Assembly: GCA_007741555.1 (NCBI GenBank) | Contig: CP036526.1 | Location: forward strand, 7,677,719-7,741,718 | Direction: 5' to 3' | From: Stieleria marina | Lineage (GTDB): Bacteria > Planctomycetota > Planctomycetia > Pirellulales > Pirellulaceae | DNA: 64,000 nt | Part shown: positions 46,802 through 54,420 of the stretch, piece after piece | Layout: every line of letters starts with the position of its first letter | Numbering within the stretch: the stretch's first letter is position 1 | Notes under the pieces: generated by a model | What the model was told of the DNA's origin: nothing | Databases searched by the model: none | What the model saw: only the letters and a program-made list of their open reading frames with translations | Program-made: the position numbers and the translations under genes

Positions 46802-48991
46802 CTAAGCAGCGCGTCGTTGTTGTCCTTCGTCGGTGTCTTCGCCGAACTGGAAGATCGATCCGCGTGGGCGGCGGAGTTCGCGAATGGTTTTCGTGGACTC
46901 GTGCACTTCGTTCTGCAAGTCGCGGATCGTTGTTTGTGCTTTCGCATTAGCGGACAACGATTGATCGTGCTCCGCACTTAGTTCCTTCAATGCAGTTCGC
47001 AGCTGAGCAACATCGCTTTGCAGCTTTTGGTTTTCTGGTTGCATTTTCTGAGCCACGCTTAAGTCGCGTTCCATCGCAGAAATTGCAGCCTGTTGTTGTT
47101 TCAGGCTGTTCGCAAATTCGCGGCTGTCCTTGATGGCTTTCTCGTAGGCTTGGTTGCGGGCATCCAATTCGCTACGTAGTTGATCAGCATTGGAAGACTG
47201 AGTCGCTAATTGACTGGCCAACTGCTTGACCTGCTTTTCCAAATCCACTTGCTGTTCAGCCAATTGGCGACGCTCATTGGAAATGCCCTCGTATCGCTCG
47301 CTGACAATCTCCAAGTTTCGCTTTGCCGATTCGACTTCGGCTGCGGTCGCTCGAAGCTGCTGGACTTCAGCCCGTTGTTCAGCGTAAGCCTTGGTCTGCA
47401 ACTCGCTTTGATGCTGCATGTCCTTCAGGTCAGCGGCACTTTGATCCAACTGCCGCTCCAGCACTTCGGCCTTCTTCAGTTCACGGTTGAGCCGAGCGAT
47501 TTCGGCGGACTGTTTTTCGTTGGATCCGCGCAGTTCGCTGGTCGCTTTCTCTGCAGACTCCAACTGGCCTTTGATGCTGCCCATCTCGGCTCGGAATTGA
47601 CCGACTTCGCTGAGCTGGTTTTTCACATCGGCGACTTCCGCCTGTTGTTCGCTCAGCAGGTTGGTCAAACGAGTGTGTTCGCCATTGGCTGTCTTGATGA
47701 CATTGGCGGCACTGTCCAACTCCGACTTCAAACGAGTGATTTCGACTTCGCTCTTCTTCAACTCTTCAATCTCGTTGTTCTTTTCGACCAACGTCGAACG
47801 CAGCGTTGCGTTGCTCTCGCCAAACTCTTTCAACTTGGCTGCCAGTCCCGCATGTTCCTCTTTGACGCCGTCTGCCTCGGTCAGACTTTGCTGCATGACA
47901 GCAAACTGCTCGGAGCGTTTTTCCAACAATTGCTCGAGTCGCAAATTGTTTCCTTCGGCGACCTTCAATCGCTCGGCCAGCTCGTCACGCTGCGAAGCGA
48001 GTTGCTTGAGAGACTCGTTTTCTGTCGTTAGCACGGCGATATGATTGACCTGCTCGGTCAATTTGAATTGCATGTCTTCGGAAGTCGCCTGAGACTGCAC
48101 TACCTGTTCAAGCAGAGTGTTCTTTTCTTGGATCGCTGCTTCAGGTATTTCGTCGCGAACAACCACTAGCTGCTGCTGAGCCTCGGCAAGTTCCGACGTA
48201 GCCACATTTAGCTGGGTAGAAGTTTCGTTCAACTGAGTCGTGGTTTCATCAAGCGACGAATGCAATCGCTCAAGTTCGCTTCGAGCTTGCTGCAGTTCGC
48301 TTTGCAAATCGCCAACCCGAGCGTCTTCTTGTCCAGCTTGTTCCAAACTGGCATCAAGCTCGCTAATGCGGGCGTCCTTTTCAATGAGCACATCATTGAG
48401 AACTTCGGTTTGTGCGACCGCTTCCTCTGCTTGCTGCGACGTTTCCGCCAATTGCTGACGAAGTTGTTCGATCGTCTGCTGAGCCTCGGAATCGTCGCTG
48501 GCTCCGTCCGTCGCCTCTTGCAGGAGAGATTCCAGCCGCTCAATTTCTTTTGTCTGCTGCTCGATGATGCCTGTTTGACGGCCCAATTCGTCGCCTGCTT
48601 GGCGAACGACGTCTTCATTGCGACCGTGAATGGCTTCGTAAGATTCTTTGGCTTCAATCGCTTCTTGAAGTTGCGTTGTCAACGATTCGTTGCGACTGAC
48701 TTGCTCTTGCAAATCGCGACGCAAAGCCTTCGTCGACTCCGCAAACTCTTCGCTCTGCATCCTCAGCTGGTCAAAGTCGCTGTGCTGAATGGTTTGCGTT
48801 TTCTTCAGTTCCAAAAACTCTTGACGGTGCGTTTCCGCCGCACCATTGGCTGCCGAGTACTTTTCTTCGAGTTCCAAGATCCGTTTTTCATCGTTGCCTC
48901 GGTCCTTGTACCAGACCAAATGGCCGATCAAAAAACCCGCCAGCACGAATAGAAAAATCGAGACTATTGGCAGTCCAAGAAAAATACTCAT
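46802..48991 (-). CDS. Membrane-anchored long coiled-coil protein
   Basis: The gene encodes 729 residues. Residues 5-28 (LGLPIVSIFLFVLAGFLIGHLVWY) are one membrane helix; residues 35-710 are almost continuous heptad-type helix rich in Glu, Gln, Leu, Lys and Ser, with segments such as LEEKYSAANGAAETHRQEFLEL and LRSELDARNQAYEKAI. No globular domain is visible, and only the C terminus is basic (GQQRRAA). It resembles structural or scaffolding proteins such as cytoplasmic filament or polarity factors. Its terminator at 46713-46760 makes it a separate transcription unit. Confidence 0.88.
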   Translation of the reverse strand: MSIFLGLPIVSIFLFVLAGFLIGHLVWYKDRGNDEKRILELEEKYSAANGAAETHRQEFLELKKTQTIQHSDFDQLRMQSEEFAESTKALRRDLQEQVSRNESLTTQLQEAIEAKESYEAIHGRNEDVVRQAGDELGRQTGIIEQQTKEIERLESLLQEATDGASDDSEAQQTIEQLRQQLAETSQQAEEAVAQTEVLNDVLIEKDARISELDASLEQAGQEDARVGDLQSELQQARSELERLHSSLDETTTQLNETSTQLNVATSELAEAQQQLVVVRDEIPEAAIQEKNTLLEQVVQSQATSEDMQFKLTEQVNHIAVLTTENESLKQLASQRDELAERLKVAEGNNLRLEQLLEKRSEQFAVMQQSLTEADGVKEEHAGLAAKLKEFGESNATLRSTLVEKNNEIEELKKSEVEITRLKSELDSAANVIKTANGEHTRLTNLLSEQQAEVADVKNQLSEVGQFRAEMGSIKGQLESAEKATSELRGSNEKQSAEIARLNRELKKAEVLERQLDQSAADLKDMQHQSELQTKAYAEQRAEVQQLRATAAEVESAKRNLEIVSERYEGISNERRQLAEQQVDLEKQVKQLASQLATQSSNADQLRSELDARNQAYEKAIKDSREFANSLKQQQAAISAMERDLSVAQKMQPENQKLQSDVAQLRTALKELSAEHDQSLSANAKAQTTIRDLQNEVHESTKTIRELRRPRGSIFQFGEDTDEGQQRRAA

Positions 48992-49248
48992 CCGTCATTC
49001 CCAATTGTGGGGAGCACGCGAAATAATGCTCGCCGATATTTGCGAGTTGTGATTCAAACCGGTCCCATCCGTCTTCGGAAAAACATCATCCGGAAACATC
49101 TGAAAGCTGGCGTACAGGTCGCTATAACAAGAATTCCAATTGAAAGTCGACTGGAGTTTTGACTTTTCTAAATGGGCTCGCTCCCGCTAAATCAAATCAC
49201 CGCCCCCACGCCGTGAAACGCGTCCTTGCACACCAGGCAAAATCAACG

Positions 49249-49276
49249 AAAAAAGCGAGCCAAAGCACTGGCTCGC
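49249..49276 (-). terminator. Hairpin with T-run, leftward
   Basis: On the minus strand GCGAGCC (49276-49270) pairs with GGCTCGC (49261-49255) across an eight-base loop and is followed by six T (A6 at 49249-49254 on the + strand). It is the likely end of the msrB transcript, 262 bases beyond that stop codon. Confidence 0.75.
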
Positions 49277-49285
49277 CTTTCGTGA

Positions 49286-49450
49286 AACTGTCGAATCGCC
49301 ATCCTTCGATTGGAAGGTAAATCGAGCCGCAAGATCGCCGAGAATATTCAGCGAGCCAAAAGCACGGTTCACCGCAAACTGAAACGCAAACGGCTCCGAC
49401 GACGCTGGATCAAACGAGTCAAACAATCGCTCCAATGCTTGCTGGACTAG
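49286..49450 (+). pseudogene. Sigma-70 (ECF-like) region 4 fragment
   Basis: The frame between the TGA at 49283-49285 and the TAG at 49448-49450 encodes 54 residues, including RIAILRLEGKSSRKIAEN and AKSTVHRKLKRKR, then RRRWIKRV. This matches region 4 of sigma factors, where the common planctomycete pattern is LRLEG.t..EIA..l..s.sTV.RKL..IR..W. No ATG/GTG start and no region 2 precede it, and a terminator hairpin sits directly upstream. It is best read as a decayed gene end. It could also be a chance resemblance, but the Trp and the STV-RKL spacing argue against that. Confidence 0.5.
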
Positions 49451-49506
49451 CGACTTGCTAACAAACTGGCGACTTGCTAACAAACTGGCGACTTGCCAAC
49501 AAATGC
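49450..49506. repeat. 19-bp tandem repeat, about three copies
   Basis: Two perfect copies of GCGACTTGCTAACAAACTG occupy 49450-49468 and 49469-49487; a third, diverged copy occupies 49488-49506. The array begins at the last base of the sigma-like fragment's stop codon and ends 31 bases before msrB. Confidence 0.85.
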
Positions 49507-49537
49507 GATGACGCTGGCTGACGCATTCCAATCGCGA

Positions 49538-49939
49538 CTAAGAACCTGAATTTTGAATCACTTCGGGAAGGTCCTTGCCTTCGACAACAAACTGCATCGA
49601 AAGCGAATTGACGCAGTGTCGTGTGTCTTTCTGTGTCAGCCGCTCTCCTTGGAAGACATGCCCCAGATGGCCACCACAGTTTTCGCAAAGTATTTCGACG
49701 CGGCGGCCATCCGCATCAGCCTCGCGGCGGACGGCACCTTCGATCTCGTCATCGAAACTTGGCCACCCGCAGCCGGAGTCAAATTTGTCGGCTGAACGAT
49801 AGAGCGGTGCATTGCATCGTCGGCAAAGGTAGGTCCCTGGCTGTTTGTTGCCAAGCAATTCACCGCTGCCGGGAGCCTCGGTGCCTTTGTTAACGATCAC
49901 GCGTTCTTGTTCGGGCGTCAGTTCGTTGTAGTCGGTCAT
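49538..49939 (-). CDS. msrB: Peptide-methionine (R)-S-oxide reductase
   Basis: The gene encodes 133 residues from the ATG at 49939 ([21 protein letters not shown]); an upstream ATG at 49987 adds 16 residues without homology. Zinc-binding CRRC and CENC pairs, CGWPSFDD and the catalytic Cys in RHCVNSLSM define MsrB. It reduces the R isomer of methionine sulphoxide in proteins. There is no signal peptide, so it is cytoplasmic. Located just downstream of the molybdoenzyme gene on the same strand. Confidence 0.96.
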   Translation of the reverse strand: MTDYNELTPEQERVIVNKGTEAPGSGELLGNKQPGTYLCRRCNAPLYRSADKFDSGCGWPSFDDEIEGAVRREADADGRRVEILCENCGGHLGHVFQGERLTQKDTRHCVNSLSMQFVVEGKDLPEVIQNSGS

Positions 49940-50002
49940 TGCTTGGTTTCCATGGGTGGGTGCAGAATGTTTCGCGGCTGTCATCACGCGATGCGACTGC
50001 GG

Positions 50003-52315
50003 CTAGGTTTCGATCCGAATCACGACGCCTTTGAACGCCGGCGTTTTGCTTTTGGGATCCGCATAGCGAGACACCAGCACGTTGGCTTCGGGATAATACA
50101 TCAGTGCATTGCCGCAACGAATATCATCGTACCCGCGAGCGCGGATGTTTTTTAACGCCCCGGTATCGCTGGCAACTGTGACCAGCTGATCGTGCGTCAA
50201 GCCGAACCGTTTCATGTCGTCGCTGTGCATTAAAATGACGTCGCGACGATCCTGATTGCGGTACAGGTCCTCTTCTTCGTAAACGACCGTGTTGAACTGA
50301 CCTTCGCTGCGGACGGTCATCAATCGCAGTTCATTTTGAGCGGTTCCCTTGAGAGCCGGTAGATCGTGGATGAACAGCACCCCGCGCCCATCTTCGGTTG
50401 GAAACTGTGGCTCGTAAAAAGTGCGTCCGTCGATCTGGAACTCTTCTTTGGTTTTGTCGATCTCCGTGATCTTGCCATAACCCGGCACAACGGCGCCGAT
50501 CCAATCGCGAATAGTCGACGCCTGTTTCATTGTGTTCCAGTCGACGCCCTTTGCATCGGGAATGACCTTTTCGGCGATCGAGGCAATTACATCGACTTCG
50601 CTTCGCGGGCCCGGCAATCGTCGCGGCCCACCATCACTGAGTCGCACGAAATTGAACATTGATTCTTGGGTCGTCGACTCAGGTTCTTCGTCACGAGCCA
50701 AAACGGGCAAGACAATGGTGTCTTGGGCTAATCCGTGAGCATGACCGGTGTTGAGCGTCGTATTGAGCATGACGTTCAACTCCAAATTCGACATCGCTGT
50801 GTCTGCAAAAGTGGAATCTGGATTGGAGCCATAGAGATTCCCACCCAACGAAAATCCGATTTTGATATCGCCCACCGCTGCCGATTCCATGCACGCCAAC
50901 GTGTCTTTGCCAGGAGTGGTCGGCAGTTCGACACCGAATTTTTCTTGCAACGCCGTGAAGATGGCGTCTTTCAATTTGGGAGTAACGCCAACACTACCGA
51001 TACCTTGCACGTTGGAGTGACCGCGAATGGGCATCAGCCCCGCGCCGGGCCGACCAACCATGCCACGGCACATTGCCAGCGCTGCGATCGCTTGCACGTT
51101 GTCCACGCCGTGTGCGTGGTGCGTGATCCCCATCGTCCAGGAAAACACCGCCTTCTTGGATTGGCCATACACGGTTGCAATCGATTCGATCTCGCTGCGC
51201 GCGACGCCCGACTTGGATTCGATTTCTTCCCAGGTGAGTGCGCTAATCGCTTTGATCCACGTTTCGCTATCGCGGCAATGATCTCGCAAAAAATCGTCGT
51301 CCATCCCGCCTTGTTGCTTGACCGCTTTTGCGATTCCCCACAGCAGCGCAAGGTCGCCACCAATGTGTGGCTGAACATACTGTGTGGCCACTTTGGTACC
51401 CAACAGCAACGAAAACGGATCGCTGGGAACACGGAACTTAATCAGCCCGGTTTCGCGAACCGGATTGATCACAATTACTTTGCCGCCGCGACGACGTACA
51501 TGCATCAAGCTGGTCATCAACCGCGGATGGTTACTGGGTGGATTGCCGCCGATGATAAACACGGTATCGGCATTTTCCAGATCCTCCAGCTGAATCGTCG
51601 CCGTCCCGCTACCGACGGTTGACTGCAATCCAACACCGCTGGCTTGGTGACAGTAAAAACTGCAGTTGTTGACATTGTTGGTGCCGTACACTCGCGCGAA
51701 CAGCTGCAGCAAGAACCCGGCTTCGTTACTACTGCGGCCACTGAAATACCAAAACGTTTCGTCTGGTTTGGTGGCTCGCAGTTTGTCGGCGATGGTGTCG
51801 AAGGCCTGTTGCCACGTGATTTCTTCGTAGTGTTCTGTTCCGGCGCGGTAGCGAATGGGACGAATCAGCCGGCCTTGGTGCTCCAGCTCCCGCGGCGTCA
51901 TTTTCTTTAGTTCACTGACCGGCGTGTCGATCCAGAAGTTTGATTCGATGGCAGGCTGCATATCGGCCACCATCGCCTGCATGCTTTTTTTGCAGACCTC
52001 CGGGAACGATCCGGCTTCATTGACCATCCCACCCTTCTGCCCCCCCATCCCTAACGCACAGGTTTTGCAGGCGTTGCGGGAACGCATGGCTTTGAAAAGT
52101 TTCCAAATTCCCCCCGCTTCGCGGCCTTTTTTGACCGTGTACCAAATCGCTCGGAATCCACCACCACTGCGAACTTTCACGCTGGAAACACCTTTTATTG
52201 AATCGCCAAAGAATCGGTTAACCGTCGGGCGTATGGTAGCGTTTTGACGAATTCCTGGCAGTGACGTGCCGCAACACGACATTGGCTGTCCAGCGTTCAA
52301 GTCACAAGTTCCCAT
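50003..52315 (-). CDS. FdhF/YdeP-family molybdopterin oxidoreductase
   Basis: The gene encodes 770 residues. CKTCALGMGGQKGG near residue 83 corresponds to the YdeP-type Cys pair, and the rest follows the DMSO-reductase fold: FWYFSGRSSNEAGFLLQLFARVYG, CSFYCHQASGVGLQSTVG, GGNPPSNHPRLM and the C-terminal molydopterin-dinucleotide-binding domain (MLMHSDDMKRFG-like). A formate-dehydrogenase-like oxidoreductase is inferred; the substrate of YdeP relatives is not settled. The N terminus is uncertain: an ATG at 52282 would give MSCCGTSLPG. It is 15 bases or so from the msrB region and divergent from the SLC13 gene. Confidence 0.88.
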   Translation of the reverse strand: MGTCDLNAGQPMSCCGTSLPGIRQNATIRPTVNRFFGDSIKGVSSVKVRSGGGFRAIWYTVKKGREAGGIWKLFKAMRSRNACKTCALGMGGQKGGMVNEAGSFPEVCKKSMQAMVADMQPAIESNFWIDTPVSELKKMTPRELEHQGRLIRPIRYRAGTEHYEEITWQQAFDTIADKLRATKPDETFWYFSGRSSNEAGFLLQLFARVYGTNNVNNCSFYCHQASGVGLQSTVGSGTATIQLEDLENADTVFIIGGNPPSNHPRLMTSLMHVRRRGGKVIVINPVRETGLIKFRVPSDPFSLLLGTKVATQYVQPHIGGDLALLWGIAKAVKQQGGMDDDFLRDHCRDSETWIKAISALTWEEIESKSGVARSEIESIATVYGQSKKAVFSWTMGITHHAHGVDNVQAIAALAMCRGMVGRPGAGLMPIRGHSNVQGIGSVGVTPKLKDAIFTALQEKFGVELPTTPGKDTLACMESAAVGDIKIGFSLGGNLYGSNPDSTFADTAMSNLELNVMLNTTLNTGHAHGLAQDTIVLPVLARDEEPESTTQESMFNFVRLSDGGPRRLPGPRSEVDVIASIAEKVIPDAKGVDWNTMKQASTIRDWIGAVVPGYGKITEIDKTKEEFQIDGRTFYEPQFPTEDGRGVLFIHDLPALKGTAQNELRLMTVRSEGQFNTVVYEEEDLYRNQDRRDVILMHSDDMKRFGLTHDQLVTVASDTGALKNIRARGYDDIRCGNALMYYPEANVLVSRYADPKSKTPAFKGVVIRIET

Positions 52316-52436
52316 CGCCGGCCATTCGACCCGACTATGCGGAACTTCTTTCTGGTTTTCCCGCTGCTGAGGCCCAAGTGACGTTCGAGATTGGCGGCTG
52401 GGCGAGTATTTTGTGCCCTAAGAGTGACCGCGATCG

Positions 52437-54308
52437 GTGGTCATCACTTGTTTTCTCCTGCTCAATGAACTCTGGCGACTTGGAACTTTGGTTACTTGGG
52501 AATCCTGGCTGACCCTGTCCGTCGCTGGCATACTGCTAGTTTGCTTAGCCCTGCGCGTCGCGGCAACGGACCTTTTGGCAGTCGCGTGCTTGGCAATCCT
52601 GGTCTTTGCTCAGAACATCACCGGCACGCCTCTGCTACCGACGCCAGCCGAAGCAGTCGCGGGATTTGGTAACGAAGGTCTAATTACGATCGCACTTTTG
52701 TTCGCTGTCGTCGCTGGCCTGGAGTTCACCGGTGGCACCGAATTGGTCACCTCGCGATTACTTAACCGCGCAAAGACACTGCGTACCGCGCAAGTTCGAT
52801 TGCTCCTTCCGGTCGCAGGCATCAGCGGTTTTCTGAACAACACGCCCGTGGTTGCCGCATTGCTGCCAGTCGTGGATGACTTGGGCAAACGAATTTCGCA
52901 AAGTACCAGCCGTCTGTTTTTGCCGATGTCGTACGCTGCGATCTTGGGCGGCATGTGCACGATCATGGGCACCAGCACCAACCTGATCGTGCAAAAAATG
53001 TACGACACGCAGTTCGGCGTCCAGCTGAACTTTTTTGCTCCCGCTTGGGTCGGTTTGCCCGCCACGATCATTGGCCTGATCTACATCATTCTGGCGACAC
53101 CCAAATTACTCGCCCCGCGTAAACCCGCGGTCAGCGCGTCCGACGACCCGCAGCAGTACACGGTGGAAATGCAAGTCGATCCGGGTGGACCGCTGGTCGG
53201 CGTGACTATCGAAAAAGCCGGCCTACGTAATCTTCCCGGGCTCTACATCGCCGAAATCCAACGCGAAGACGACACGATCACGGCAGCCAAACCAAACGAA
53301 CGATTGCAAGCCGGGGACGCGTTGATCTTGGTCGGCGCGTTGGACAGCGTAGTCGATTTGCGAAAAATCCGCGGACTGATCGCACCCGACGATCAAGCCC
53401 GCAAGTTACAAATTCCGGCGTGGCGGCGAACACTCGTCGAAGCTGTTGTCAGTTCACGCTGTTCCTTGCTTGGCAAGACGATCCGTGAAGGCCGCTTTCG
53501 TTCGCACTACAACGCTGCGGTAGTGGCGGTGGCACGCGGCGGGAAACGACTGTCCGGCAAAATTGGTGACGTCCGACTTGAATCGGGCGACGTGCTTTTG
53601 CTGGAAGCATCGCCTTCGTTTCAACATCGCCAACGCGAGCTGCGGGATTTTTATCTGGTCAGCGCTGTCGAAAAAGGCACGGTCCGGCGACACGAACGTG
53701 CCTGGGTTTCGCTGGCCATCCTGATTGTGATGGTGCTGAGCGCTGCGTTGAATTTCCTGACGATTTTGACAGCCGCCTTGCTAGCCGTCGTCGCCATGAT
53801 TGGGCTGCGTTGCTGCACAACTGTCGAAGCCAGACGGAGTGTTGATTGGTCGATCTTGATTGTCATCGGTGCAGCCATCGGGATTGGCACCGCGATGGAA
53901 ACCAGCGGATCCGCCAAAGCCATTGCAAATGGGCTGCTCAGTTTGGCCAATGAGAATCGCTTTCTAACACTCGCTGCGATCTATCTGGCCACCATGCTGT
54001 GTACCGAGCTCATTACCAACACCGCTGCAGCGATTTTGATGTTTAAGATTGCCACCCAAGCCGCCGCAGCCTTGCCCGCCGCGGACGGTTCCATCGGAGT
54101 GAGTGAAACGCCGTTCGTGATCGCGGTCATGATCGCAGCGTCGGCCAGTTTCTTGACGCCCTTTGGATACCAAACCAACTTAATGGTGTACGGTGTGGGT
54201 GGTTACCGCGTCAGCGATTACGTCAAGTTCGGTTTGCCCCTGAGCCTAATTGTTTTCGCTGTGTCCATGATCGTGATCCCCAACGTCTGGCCCTTCGCGA
54301 TTCAGTAG
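52437..54308 (+). CDS. SLC13-family permease with two TrkA-C (RCK-C) domains
   Basis: The gene encodes 623 residues from a GTG at 52437; no in-frame ATG lies near the first helix. Helices flank two re-entrant motifs (ISGFLNNTPVVAALLPVV, then GTSTNLIVQKMY) typical of divalent-anion:sodium symporters, repeated in the second half (TELITNTAAAILMF, TPFGYQTNLMVY). The cytoplasmic insert at about residues 220-410 has two RCK-C-like domains (GVTIEKAGLRNLPGLYIAEIQR; GKTIREGRFRSHYNAAVVAV) that sense a ligand. Substrates in the family include sulphate and dicarboxylates. The TAG stop lies inside the left end of the palindromic repeat. Confidence 0.92.
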   Translation: MVITCFLLLNELWRLGTLVTWESWLTLSVAGILLVCLALRVAATDLLAVACLAILVFAQNITGTPLLPTPAEAVAGFGNEGLITIALLFAVVAGLEFTGGTELVTSRLLNRAKTLRTAQVRLLLPVAGISGFLNNTPVVAALLPVVDDLGKRISQSTSRLFLPMSYAAILGGMCTIMGTSTNLIVQKMYDTQFGVQLNFFAPAWVGLPATIIGLIYIILATPKLLAPRKPAVSASDDPQQYTVEMQVDPGGPLVGVTIEKAGLRNLPGLYIAEIQREDDTITAAKPNERLQAGDALILVGALDSVVDLRKIRGLIAPDDQARKLQIPAWRRTLVEAVVSSRCSLLGKTIREGRFRSHYNAAVVAVARGGKRLSGKIGDVRLESGDVLLLEASPSFQHRQRELRDFYLVSAVEKGTVRRHERAWVSLAILIVMVLSAALNFLTILTAALLAVVAMIGLRCCTTVEARRSVDWSILIVIGAAIGIGTAMETSGSAKAIANGLLSLANENRFLTLAAIYLATMLCTELITNTAAAILMFKIATQAAAALPAADGSIGVSETPFVIAVMIAASASFLTPFGYQTNLMVYGVGGYRVSDYVKFGLPLSLIVFAVSMIVIPNVWPFAIQ

Positions 54309-54417
54309 TCTCGCGTGGCCAAAGCGGCGGCGGTCGCTTTGTCATCACCCTCCACCAAGACGTCCACGCGTCGTCATGCCCTCCGAGCGGTCCTCCGAGC
54401 TGCTTCGCAGGACTACG
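54305..54417. repeat. Palindromic structured repeat, copy A, upstream of hrpA
   Basis: Copy A runs from GTAGTCTCGCG to TCGCAGGACTACG. The ends GTAGTC (54305-54310) and GACTAC (54411-54416) are inverted. An internal stem CAAAGCG/CGCTTTG lies at 54320-54326 and 54335-54341, and a short GACG/CGTC stem at 54359-54362 and 54369-54372. The left end contains the TAG stop of the transporter gene; the right end carries AGGA (54409-54412) eight bases before the hrpA ATG. Confidence 0.75.
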
Positions 54418-54420
54418 AAT

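Larger units (their letters stand above)
48992..49537. other. Non-coding region with a terminator, a sigma-factor relic and tandem repeats
   Basis: These 546 bases have no intact gene. From left to right they contain: about 190 bases with nothing recognisable, a hairpin terminator (49249-49276), a 53-codon + strand relic like sigma-70 region 4 (49286-49450), a 19-base tandem repeat (49450-49506) and the end of the msrB region. A 114-codon minus-strand frame crosses all of these and is rejected. Confidence 0.6.

Noticed and set aside
47210-48031. 273-codon + strand frame inside the coiled-coil gene
   Set aside because: Its Leu/Phe-rich sequence is the expected antisense image of Gln/Glu/Lys-rich coiled-coil codons.
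49187-49531. 114-codon leftward frame downstream of msrB
   Set aside because: It crosses a terminator, the sigma-like relic and a tandem repeat, and has no domain.
50735-51622. 295-codon + strand frame inside the molybdoenzyme gene
   Set aside because: Antisense to conserved molybdopterin-binding motifs.
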